From Lachnospiraceae bacterium (GTDB lineage Bacteria; Bacillota; Clostridia; Lachnospirales; Lachnospiraceae): a stretch of 64,000 nucleotides of DNA. The position numbers and the translations under genes are program-made. Positions 35,060 to 42,959 of this stretch are shown here, in pieces. The first letter of the stretch is position 1; every line of letters starts with the position of its first letter. The DNA is taken from the NCBI GenBank assembly GCA_015057505.1, contig SVEG01000011.1, forward strand, positions 1-64,000, in the 5' to 3' direction. The notes under the pieces are model-generated. The model made no database searches and was not told the DNA's origin. It was given only the letters and a program-made list of their open reading frames with translations.

Positions 35060-36736
35060 ATGGGTGAATTTTTAACGCTAAAAAAATCAAATTGTAAAAA
35101 CTGCTATAAATGTATACGAAACTGCCCTGTAAAGTCCATACGTTTTTCAGGTAATCAGGCATATATTGTAGGTAATGAGTGTATTTTGTGCGGTCAGTGT
35201 TTTGTAGTATGTCCGCAGAATGCAAAGCAGATTGCCAGCGAAGTTGAGAAGGTAAAGGTTTTGCTTCAGGGAACCGAGCCGGTTATAGTAAGCCTTGCTC
35301 CATCGTTCATAGCCAATTACCATGATGTGGGTATTGAAGGTATGCGAGAGGGCCTTAAAAAGCTTGGCTTTGAAGATGTTGAGGAGACTGCAATCGGAGC
35401 AACCATTGTAAAGAATGAGTATACAAGAATGCTTAAGGAGGGTAACAGGGATATCCTGATTTCTTCCTGCTGTCATTCGATTAATCTTCTTATACAGAAG
35501 CATTTTCCGTCGTCACTTCAGTATCTTGCTGATACGGTATCACCTATGCAGGCGCATTGTATGGATATTAAGAAACGTTACCCTAATGCCAAGACAGTAT
35601 TTATCGGACCGTGTGTTGCAAAGAAGGACGAAGCAGATTACTATGGTGACATTGTGGATGCGGTTCTTACTTTTGAAGAGTTGACCAATTGGCTTAAGGA
35701 AGAGAATATTGAGCTTAAAAAGGGTATTGATGACACAAATAAGAGTAAGACAAGATTATTCCCGACAAGCGGTGGCGTTATTGCGACCTTTAAAGAAAGG
35801 GTTCCCGGATATTCCTATATAGCAATTGACGGTGTAGAGAAATGTATGGAGGCCCTTAAGGATATCGAAGAAGGCAATCTTCATAATTGTTTTATAGAGA
35901 TGAACGCCTGTGTGGGTGGATGTCTCGGAGGTCCGGTAATGGAAAAGTATCATCATTCTCCGGTAAGGGATTTTATTGCGGTTTCCGAGTATGCCGGTAA
36001 GGAAGATTTTGAAGTGGGAATGCTTCCTACTGACAAGATGAAAAAGCATATTGAACCTATCGGAAGAAAGCTTAGAACACCGGATGAGACAGAGATTAGG
36101 AATATACTTACACAGATGGGAAAAAAGAAACCGGAGGATGAGCTTAACTGCGGTTCCTGCGGATATAATACATGTCGTGAAAAAGCTATTGCGATAATCC
36201 AGGGAAAGGCAGATGTGTCAATGTGTCTGCCGTATCTTAAAGATAGAGCAGAGAGCTTTTCCGATCAGGTTGTTAATATGACGGCCAACGGAATTGTTGT
36301 TTTAAATGAAAAATTAGAGGTGCAGCAGATAAATAAGGCGGCACTTAAGCTTATGAATATACAACGGGCTTATGATGTAATGGGTGAGCCTGTAATACGA
36401 ATTCTTGACCCGGCGATATTTATGAAGGTTAGAGATACCGGAAGGGCTGTATACGGCGAGAGAGTATACCTCGCCGAGTATGGCCGATATGTTGAACAGA
36501 CCGTTGCATATGATAAGGATTACAAGATTATAATTTGCAACATGCGTGATGTAACGGAGGAAGAAGCACAGAGAGGTCGTAAGGAAGATATCAGTAAGCA
36601 GACTGTTGAAATTGCGGATAAGGTGGTAGAAAAACAGATGCGAATCGTTCAGGAGATTGCATCTTTACTCGGTGAGACTGCAGCTGAAACAAAGATTGCA
36701 CTTGCCAAGCTTAAGGAGGCGATTTCTGATGAATAA
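35060..36736 (+). CDS. PAS-containing [FeFe] hydrogenase, probable sensory group C (HydS-type)
   Basis: 558 residues. Two [4Fe-4S] sites (C12/15/18/22 and C41/44/47/51) are followed by the H-cluster domain with cysteines C137-C138, C185, C284 and C288. A four-cysteine iron-sulfur motif (C364, C367, C372, C389) and a PAS domain (about 400-505) follow, then a short helix. Hydrogenases with a C-terminal PAS and a neighbouring phosphatase are classed as putative H2 sensors (group C). The first H-cluster motif reads SSCCHS rather than the catalytic TSCCPxW, consistent with sensing. AGAAGGAG precedes the ATG. It overlaps the phosphatase gene by eight bases. Confidence 0.9.
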   Translation: MGEFLTLKKSNCKNCYKCIRNCPVKSIRFSGNQAYIVGNECILCGQCFVVCPQNAKQIASEVEKVKVLLQGTEPVIVSLAPSFIANYHDVGIEGMREGLKKLGFEDVEETAIGATIVKNEYTRMLKEGNRDILISSCCHSINLLIQKHFPSSLQYLADTVSPMQAHCMDIKKRYPNAKTVFIGPCVAKKDEADYYGDIVDAVLTFEELTNWLKEENIELKKGIDDTNKSKTRLFPTSGGVIATFKERVPGYSYIAIDGVEKCMEALKDIEEGNLHNCFIEMNACVGGCLGGPVMEKYHHSPVRDFIAVSEYAGKEDFEVGMLPTDKMKKHIEPIGRKLRTPDETEIRNILTQMGKKKPEDELNCGSCGYNTCREKAIAIIQGKADVSMCLPYLKDRAESFSDQVVNMTANGIVVLNEKLEVQQINKAALKLMNIQRAYDVMGEPVIRILDPAIFMKVRDTGRAVYGERVYLAEYGRYVEQTVAYDKDYKIIICNMRDVTEEEAQRGRKEDISKQTVEIADKVVEKQMRIVQEIASLLGETAAETKIALAKLKEAISDE

Positions 36737-37901
36737 TCTGTGTGCGGATATAGGATACAGAAGCGTCAATCATTACGGGGAAGAGCTCTGTGGGGATCAT
36801 GTGGATGTCGTAGAACAGGATGACAATTCGACGGTAATTGTTTTGGCGGACGGTCTCGGAAGCGGCGTTAAAGCAAGTATTTTATCTACGCTTACATCTA
36901 AGATTATTTCAACAATGGTTGCTGCGGGACTTGCCATTGAGGATTGTGTTGCGACTATAGCTGCAACACTTCCCGTGTGTTCCGTACGTGGAGTTGCATA
37001 TTCAACATTTACGATTATCCGTCTTGTTAATAATGAAGAAGCTGAGATATTCCAGTATGATAATCCGCATGTGATTCTTCTGAGAGACGGCTCGTCGTAT
37101 GATTATCCCAAGACAGAGATGAACATAGACGGTAAGCGTATTTACAAGTCGAGAATCCGACTTAAGGAAAATGACATTTTTATAGCGATGAGCGACGGAT
37201 GTATATATGCCGGTGTCGGCAAGAGTCTTAATTTTGGCTGGCAGAGAGATGATATTATTTCTTTTATGGAAACCTTTTATGATGTCGGCTTTACTGCAAA
37301 GACATTGTCTACGATTCTTCTTGAAGAATGCAACAGGCTTTACGAGAATCAGCCAGGTGACGATACGACGGTATGTACGGTTCGTATCAGAAAAAGAGAG
37401 CCGATGAATATGTTATTTGGGCCACCATCCAATAGGGATGACTGTAATAAGATGATGTCGCTGTTTTTCTCAAAGGAAGGTAAGCACATTATATGTGGTG
37501 GAACAACATCCTCGATTGCGTCCAAGTATCTTGGTAAGCAGCTTGTTCCGTCCATGGATTTTCCGGATCCGGAGGTGCCTCCTATTGCGTCGCTTGACGG
37601 TGTAGACCTTGTTACAGAGGGTGTTATTACGGTTAATAAGGTACTTACTTATGCCAAAGATTATCTGGAGGATAACGAAAAGTATCAGCATTGGACCAAT
37701 AAAAGGGATGGTGCGTCGCTTATTTGCAGATTGCTTTTTGAAGAAGCAACAGATATTAATTTTTATGTGGGAAGGGCGATTAATCCGGCGCACCAGAATC
37801 CGGATTTGCCGATTAATTTCAGCATTAAGATGCAGCTTGTAAATGAACTGTCCGATTGTTTAAGAAAGATGGGCAAGAGGATAAAAGTCAGTTATTTTTA
37901 G
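36729..37901 (+). CDS. PP2C/SpoIIE-family protein serine phosphatase
   Basis: 390 residues. The N-terminal half is a PP2C-type phosphatase: ADGLGSG (metal-binding D41), then AMSDG and GDDTTV. The C-terminal half (about 225-390) is a less familiar domain opening GPPSNRDDC and including the glycine-rich IICGGTTSSIASKYLG. In group C hydrogenase clusters such a phosphatase is thought to relay the sensor's output. Start ATG at 36729 inside the end of the hydrogenase gene, behind AAGGAGG, so translation is coupled. No membrane segment. Confidence 0.88.
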   Translation: MNNLCADIGYRSVNHYGEELCGDHVDVVEQDDNSTVIVLADGLGSGVKASILSTLTSKIISTMVAAGLAIEDCVATIAATLPVCSVRGVAYSTFTIIRLVNNEEAEIFQYDNPHVILLRDGSSYDYPKTEMNIDGKRIYKSRIRLKENDIFIAMSDGCIYAGVGKSLNFGWQRDDIISFMETFYDVGFTAKTLSTILLEECNRLYENQPGDDTTVCTVRIRKREPMNMLFGPPSNRDDCNKMMSLFFSKEGKHIICGGTTSSIASKYLGKQLVPSMDFPDPEVPPIASLDGVDLVTEGVITVNKVLTYAKDYLEDNEKYQHWTNKRDGASLICRLLFEEATDINFYVGRAINPAHQNPDLPINFSIKMQLVNELSDCLRKMGKRIKVSYF

Positions 37902-37909
37902 GAGGCACT

Positions 37910-39349
37910 ATGAGAAAATTTGATACGAAAGTTCAACATTTGAAATACAAGGTACTTCGCGAGGTTGCAAGACAGGCATGGGCAGACAGGCTTCTTGAAA
38001 CGGCACTGGATATTCCGAAAATGATTGTACCCGGTAAAGAACCTACGATGAGATGTTGTGTATATAAAGAACGAGCAATTCTCGGTGAAAGAGTTAAGCT
38101 TGCAATGGGTGGAGACAAAACCAATCCCAACGTAATTGAAGTAATTGATATAGCATGCGATGAATGTCCTGTAGGCGGATACGAGGTTACAGATGCATGC
38201 CGTGGATGTCTTGCACACAGATGTGAAGATGTATGTAAGAGAGGGGCTATTTCTTTTGACCGTTATCAGAGAGCTTACATAGACAAGAGCAAGTGTGTTG
38301 AATGCGGTGCATGTGCAAAGGTCTGTCCTTATGGTGCAATTGCAGATCGTAAGCGCCCTTGTGAACGCTCTTGTAAGATAAAGGCGATTTCCATGAAGGA
38401 AGACAAGACGGCATTTATTGACAACAGTAAGTGTATTTCCTGCGGTGCATGCGTATATCAGTGTCCTTTCGGAGCTATTTCAGACAAGTCATTCATTTTG
38501 AATGTAATCGATATTATCAAAAAGAGTGAGAACAACACAAAGTACAAGGTATATGCGGTTATTGCACCTTCAATTTCAAGCCAGTTCCAGTATGCAAAGC
38601 TTGGTCAGGTTATAAGTGGTATCAAGGCTCTTGGTTTCCATACTGTTGTAGAGGCTGCACTCGGTGCAGATATGGTTGCTTATGAAGAGTCAAGAGAACT
38701 TGTTGAAAAAGGCTTCCTTACAAGTTCATGTTGTCCGGCATTTGTTGACTATGTTAAAAAGCAGTTCCCGGATTTGTCGCAGTATATTTCTCATAACCTG
38801 TCACCTGCAGCAGTTATTGCAAAATACATCAAAGATACTTCAAAGGATGCCAAGGTTATCTTTATCGGACCGTGTACGGCCAAAAAGATGGAATTCCAAA
38901 AGGAAGAGGTTCGCCCTTATATTGACAGTGTAATCACATTTGAGGAATTACAGGCATTGTTTGACAGTAAAGACCTTGAGATAATGAGCATGGAAGAGGA
39001 TGTCCTTGACAATGCTTCCTACTACGGACGTATCTTTGCAAGAAGTGGCGGACTTTCAGATGCAGTTGCGCAGGCACTTAAGGAGCAGGGAATCGACAAC
39101 TTTGATCTTAAAGCAGTACCCTGTGATGGAATTGAAGCATGTCGTGTGGCACTTCTTAAAGCAAGCAAGCGTGTTCTTGACGGTAATTTTATTGAAGGTA
39201 TGGCATGTACCGGCGGATGTATCGGTGGCGCCGGCTGCTTAACCCACGGCGAGAAAAACAAAGCTGAGGTAGACAAATACGGCATGCAAGCCTACGAAAA
39301 GACTATCGGAAGCGCTATCAGCGTATTAGAACTCAATAAACCCGAATAA
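37910..39349 (+). CDS. hydA: monomeric [FeFe] hydrogenase, group B-like
   Basis: 479 residues. The N-terminal part carries several [4Fe-4S] sites: C97/100/105/109, C129/132/135/139 and C175/178/181/185, plus C151 and C155. The H-cluster domain follows with TSSCCPAF (C274-C275), GPCTAKK (C322) and MACTGGCIGGAG. This architecture fits the group B [FeFe] hydrogenases of fermentative clostridia, probably ferredoxin-linked H2 evolution. The ATG at 37910 follows TAGGAGG by three to five bases; the frame is open upstream in the phosphatase gene but without signals. Last gene of the adhE operon, closed by a terminator at 39356. Confidence 0.92.
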   Translation: MRKFDTKVQHLKYKVLREVARQAWADRLLETALDIPKMIVPGKEPTMRCCVYKERAILGERVKLAMGGDKTNPNVIEVIDIACDECPVGGYEVTDACRGCLAHRCEDVCKRGAISFDRYQRAYIDKSKCVECGACAKVCPYGAIADRKRPCERSCKIKAISMKEDKTAFIDNSKCISCGACVYQCPFGAISDKSFILNVIDIIKKSENNTKYKVYAVIAPSISSQFQYAKLGQVISGIKALGFHTVVEAALGADMVAYEESRELVEKGFLTSSCCPAFVDYVKKQFPDLSQYISHNLSPAAVIAKYIKDTSKDAKVIFIGPCTAKKMEFQKEEVRPYIDSVITFEELQALFDSKDLEIMSMEEDVLDNASYYGRIFARSGGLSDAVAQALKEQGIDNFDLKAVPCDGIEACRVALLKASKRVLDGNFIEGMACTGGCIGGAGCLTHGEKNKAEVDKYGMQAYEKTIGSAISVLELNKPE

Positions 39350-39355
39350 ATATAA

Positions 39356-39389
39356 CGGACTGTCGCATATACTGCGCAGTCCGCTTTTT
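39356..39389 (+). terminator. intrinsic terminator of the hydrogenase operon, left edge of palindrome copy C
   Basis: CGGACTG pairs with CAGTCCG, then CTTTTTG. Its mirror at 39979-40008 (ACGGACCAT/ATGGTCCGT with A6 on its left) is the terminator of degV on the minus strand. Confidence 0.8.
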
Positions 39390-40008
39390 GTCCCTGCACT
39401 GCGGCGTTATACTCCGTGTATATTGCATATTTAGTTTTCGCAGGCAACATAGGTTTTTTAGAAGAACTTTGCTTTTTAAGCTTTCCACCTAATTGTGCCG
39501 CGCAGAGTTGTCTGAGTGGAATTGATTAGAAGTTCAGGAATCTCTGGATTTTGTATATTTTAATTTATGATTTTACTCGCAACTCCACGACCTTAAGCGG
39601 AACTAACACTTTACGCGCTTCAATGTTTTATTAGCACGCCCCTCCACTAACTCGTAACAAGGTGATAGTAAAATCAAGGCATGTTAACGATATAGAATCA
39701 CCTTGTTACTCAGACAAAACTTGCGGGGCGTGCTTCATCGAAGCGTTCGTAAAGTGAGTTCAGCTAAAGGTCTATGTTGCCTTCGCAAAATCATAAATTA
39801 AAATATACAAAATCCAGAGATTCCTGAACTTCTTCAATTCCAACGAGTTTCTCGGAGCGGCACAAAATCGTAGGGTGGAAAGCAAAAAGCATTAGTTCTT
39901 CTTAAAACCGTAGACGTTGCAAGAAAACTAAATATGCAATATACACGGAGTATAACGCCGCAGTGCAGGGGACAAAAAACGGACCATGCAGTATATGTGA
40001 TGGTCCGT
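39356..40008. repeat. long modular palindrome, copy C
   Basis: A 653 bp near-palindrome between convergent genes. Both ends are terminators that mirror each other. Outer arms 39392-39438 and 39924-39970 are perfect over 47 bp. Conserved blocks 39439-39536 and 39825-39923 match copies A and B. Inner arms 39537-39574 and 39787-39824 are a perfect 38 bp pair found only here. The centre (39575-39786, 212 bp) is unrelated to the A/B centre but is again an imperfect hairpin, with AACAAGGTGAT and ATCACCTTGTT near its tip. No protein is encoded. Orientation is the same as A and B. Confidence 0.9.
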
Positions 40009-40023
40009 TGTGTTTATTTGGGT

Positions 40024-40863
40024 TTAGAAAGCTACGATGATACCGCGGTTGCCTGCGTACATGGTGCTTACGCCACGCATGTCGAGAAGCTTGATTTCGG
40101 CGGCAGGGTATTTTTCGTTTATTTTATCGCGCAGGAATTCGGCGCGGTCAAGGCTGTTACAGTAGGAAATGTAAAAGCGTGACGGTTTAGAGTTTTCTGC
40201 GAATTTGAGGACGTTGTCAAGTAATTCGGCCATGGCTTTTTTTACACCGCGAGCCTGTCCGAGTTGATAGATTGTGCCTTCGGGTGTGGCAGCAAGTATC
40301 GGTAGAATGTGAAGCAGGGATGCTGCAATGTATTTAAGGCCTGTAAGGCGTCCGTTTCGTTGAAGGAAGCTTAAGTCTTCAAGTACAAAAACCGTGTTCA
40401 TGGAGTCAATGTATTCTTCGACGGTCCTGACAGTTTCTTCAAATGACATGCCGAGTTCTTCACATTCGATTACCTTGCGTGCAATAAGTGTCTGTCCGAC
40501 GGAAGCGGAGCAACTGTTAAATATGTGAATCTGCTCTGTTGCATCTTTGCCGGCTGCAAGTGATTTTGCAAGAGCCGCACTGTTGTAAGAGCCGCTTAAG
40601 TTTGCTGAAAGAGTAATAATATAAATTCTTTTTGTATCGGCTCTGAAGGCACTTTTGTAGAGCTCAGGTGAAGGACAGGCTGAACGTGGGCATGCATCAG
40701 TGGATGCCACAAGTTCAACAAATTTGGTCTGGTTAAAGGTTTCATCATCTGTAATTTCTACATCTCCGACCTGAAGGGTAAGGGGAATTGAAGATATAAC
40801 ACCAAGACTTTTCATTTCATCGGTTACTTCGCCACAACTGTCCATTAATATTTGATATTCCAT
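40024..40863 (-). CDS. DegV family fatty-acid-binding protein
   Basis: 279 residues with the two-domain DegV fold: N-terminal MDSCGEV and the segment SPELYKSAF, then ITLSANLSGSYNSA, and FLQRNGRLTG for the lipid pocket. Family members bind a fatty acid; some act as FakB, handing it to the kinase FakA for phosphorylation. No fakA is adjacent. AGGAG lies eight bases before the ATG on the minus strand. It converges on the hydrogenase operon, with palindrome C between them. Confidence 0.92.
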   Translation of the reverse strand: MEYQILMDSCGEVTDEMKSLGVISSIPLTLQVGDVEITDDETFNQTKFVELVASTDACPRSACPSPELYKSAFRADTKRIYIITLSANLSGSYNSAALAKSLAAGKDATEQIHIFNSCSASVGQTLIARKVIECEELGMSFEETVRTVEEYIDSMNTVFVLEDLSFLQRNGRLTGLKYIAASLLHILPILAATPEGTIYQLGQARGVKKAMAELLDNVLKFAENSKPSRFYISYCNSLDRAEFLRDKINEKYPAAEIKLLDMRGVSTMYAGNRGIIVAF

Positions 40864-41017
40864 AAGGTACTCCTAACTAATAATTTGACATATTTATTAA
40901 TATAAAGTATACTGAAAAAGTGTCAAAATACAATCATCAGCTTATCTTAGCGTGTTGCAGAACCGACATTTTTTATAAAAGTGTTGGGTTTCTATAAAAG
41001 TTTTATATTTAGAAAGA

Positions 41018-41587
41018 ATGGTGTTTTTAGTGAAAGAAAGCAGGAGAACGGTGCTTACCAGACGCCTTTTGAGAGACAGTCTGGTAGAACTTATGCAGAC
41101 TGAATCCATACATAAGATTTCAATTAAGCAGATTTGTGAGACGGCGGATGTTAACCGTACTACTTTTTATGCACATTACTGTGACAGGTATGAGCTTTTG
41201 GAGGATGTCGAGAGGGAGATTGCAAAAGGTATAACGGCAGAAATTGACAAGCTTACAGACGATAATGAGCCTGAGAAGCAGCTAGAGAGGTTTTTTAAAT
41301 ATATTATTGATAATATCGAACGTTTCAGGGTTTTGCTTAGGGATTGTAAGGACAACACTTTTGCACTCGGATTGGCACATCTTTCGATAAAGCGTTTTAT
41401 TGCTGATGAGAAGTTTGTTAAGATGAAAGAGGATGCAAGGGAGTTCATTTATCAGTATATTATTACAGGAAGTCTTAATATTATTGAGAAGCTTATAAAG
41501 AATGAGATAGATAAGAATCCCGGTGAGATTGCCAGAATGTTTAAGACAGTGGTAAGTGGTAGCATAGGTGCGTTTTCTTACGCATAG
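41018..41587 (+). CDS. TetR-family transcriptional regulator
   Basis: 189 residues. The N-terminal helix-turn-helix (about 12-60) includes HKISIKQICETADVNRTTFYAHY; the C-terminal ligand domain is helical, TetR_C type. Upstream, TATAAAAGT occurs twice 18 bases apart (about 40974-41002) and may be an operator or promoter element. Ribosome binding is weak (AGAAAGA) and a GTG at 41030 is a possible alternative start. The next gene, a membrane protein ten bases downstream, is the likely co-transcribed target. Confidence 0.88.
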   Translation: MVFLVKESRRTVLTRRLLRDSLVELMQTESIHKISIKQICETADVNRTTFYAHYCDRYELLEDVEREIAKGITAEIDKLTDDNEPEKQLERFFKYIIDNIERFRVLLRDCKDNTFALGLAHLSIKRFIADEKFVKMKEDAREFIYQYIITGSLNIIEKLIKNEIDKNPGEIARMFKTVVSGSIGAFSYA

Positions 41588-41597
41588 GAGGGTTGTA

Positions 41598-42239
41598 ATG
41601 GAGAATAATAAGGTCGCATTTTTATATCTGATTTGGATAGGTATAGTTAACATAATTGTAGCCGCTATAAAAGCATTGGAGAGAGTATCTGCGCGTTTCG
41701 GGACAACGATTTCGGGTGTTTTGGAAGGGTTACTAGAGTTTTCGGAGCCTTATGGAAAGGTTATTGCGTCGGTGCTTCTTTTGATAGTGTTTTATATCGT
41801 GTCAAAGAAGAAGAATCCCGGCAGACCGGTTACGCTGCTTAATATCTGGGGAATTGTTTTTGTCGGAGTTCAGGTATATTACTACCTTGAGATGATATTC
41901 TATGACAGGATTCTTGAGGATTATTTTGAGCTTGCAAGTGGAGAAGCATATACAGCGTTTTATGCGAGTACGCACGGTTTTAAGTATGCACCGATGTTTG
42001 TCGGAATCATGTTTGGAATTGCGATGACAGGAATTATGCTTAAGGACAAGTACATTAAGATTACTGTGTTGGTGCTCAGTGTGCTTTATCTGTTTTTCTT
42101 CGGATTCCAGGACATGGCGTTTTTGTCCTTCCGTAACACAACTGTCGGAATAGTACTTTGCTCGGCGCTTTTTCACGCGGTGCAGACTGTCGGAATTTTA
42201 CTTCTCGGTATATATCTTAAGTTAAAATATCGCGAATAG
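41598..42239 (+). CDS. polytopic membrane protein, unknown function
   Basis: 213 residues with about six hydrophobic helices and few charged loops. No family recognised. The start is the ATG at 41598 behind TAGGAGGG. The TetR gene ends ten bases upstream and a HAD phosphatase starts twelve bases downstream, so the three probably form one transcript and the TetR protein may control it. It lacks the repeats of a known transporter class. Confidence 0.75.
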   Translation: MENNKVAFLYLIWIGIVNIIVAAIKALERVSARFGTTISGVLEGLLEFSEPYGKVIASVLLLIVFYIVSKKKNPGRPVTLLNIWGIVFVGVQVYYYLEMIFYDRILEDYFELASGEAYTAFYASTHGFKYAPMFVGIMFGIAMTGIMLKDKYIKITVLVLSVLYLFFFGFQDMAFLSFRNTTVGIVLCSALFHAVQTVGILLLGIYLKLKYRE

Positions 42240-42250
42240 GCGGAATGATT

Positions 42251-42895
42251 ATGATAAAAGCAGTTATATTTGACATGGATGGAGTGCTTCTCGATACCGA
42301 GAAGCACTTTGAATATTGTTGGACTAAAGCAGCGCGTGAGGCGGGATTTCCTTTTGAAAAAGAACATGCGTGGATGCTTAGAAGTCTTGCGGTTAAATTT
42401 GCGGAACCGCTTATGAAAAGCATATTTGGGGACTCTTTTGATTTTAAAAGTGTTCGTGAGAGACGTAAGGAGCTTATGAAGGAGAGACTTTCTGAGTATG
42501 GTCTTGAGAAGAAATACGGAGCTGATGAGATACTTGATTATCTTAAGGGACTGGGGATTAAGACCGCTGTTGCTACAGCGACGGAGCCCGTCTGCGCAAG
42601 AGAGTATCTTGAGAGTGTAGGACTGTATGACAAGTTTGATTATGTGGTAAGCGCCCATACTGTTGCAAACGGTAAACCCATGCCTGATATATATCTTTAT
42701 GCATGTGAGAAGATTGGTGAGAATCCTGTGGACTGCCTTGCGGTGGAGGATTCACCAAATGGTATTCTTGCAGCAGTGAGAGCAGGAATCCCTACGGTTA
42801 TGGTTCCCGACAGAACTATGCCTGATGAAGAGCTTTTGGCAATTTTGCACTATTGCGCAGTTGATTTATTGGAAATAAAAGCGATTGTTAAATAA
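42251..42895 (+). CDS. HAD-superfamily phosphatase, beta-phosphoglucomutase/phosphatase-like
   Basis: 214 residues. HAD motif I is FDMDGVLLDTE, motif II is the Thr in TATEP, motif III is the Lys of NGKPMPD and motif IV is AVEDSPNG. A helical cap lies between motifs I and II, giving subfamily IA, variant 3. It probably acts on a sugar phosphate or performs mutase chemistry; the substrate is unknown. AGGCGGA touches the ATG at 42245 and stands six bases from the ATG at 42251, so the latter is preferred. The promoter of the next gene begins inside its last codons. Confidence 0.85.
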   Translation: MIKAVIFDMDGVLLDTEKHFEYCWTKAAREAGFPFEKEHAWMLRSLAVKFAEPLMKSIFGDSFDFKSVRERRKELMKERLSEYGLEKKYGADEILDYLKGLGIKTAVATATEPVCAREYLESVGLYDKFDYVVSAHTVANGKPMPDIYLYACEKIGENPVDCLAVEDSPNGILAAVRAGIPTVMVPDRTMPDEELLAILHYCAVDLLEIKAIVK

Positions 42896-42945
42896 GCGTC
42901 TGTATTTTATAATATAAGCAAGGTATTACAGAAATATTACAAAAT
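42885..42945 (+). promoter_or_regulatory. promoter and shared paired motif of the second PL11 gene
   Basis: TTGTTA (42885-42890), 17 bases, TATAAT (42908-42913) is a near-consensus promoter. At 42921-42945, at or just past the start site, two TATTACA copies lie 11 bases apart in a block that differs at 2 of 25 positions from the one before the first PL11 gene. Position and spacing suggest a repressor operator or a leader RNA element. Confidence 0.7.
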
Positions 42946-42959
42946 CGGGAGGACAAAAA

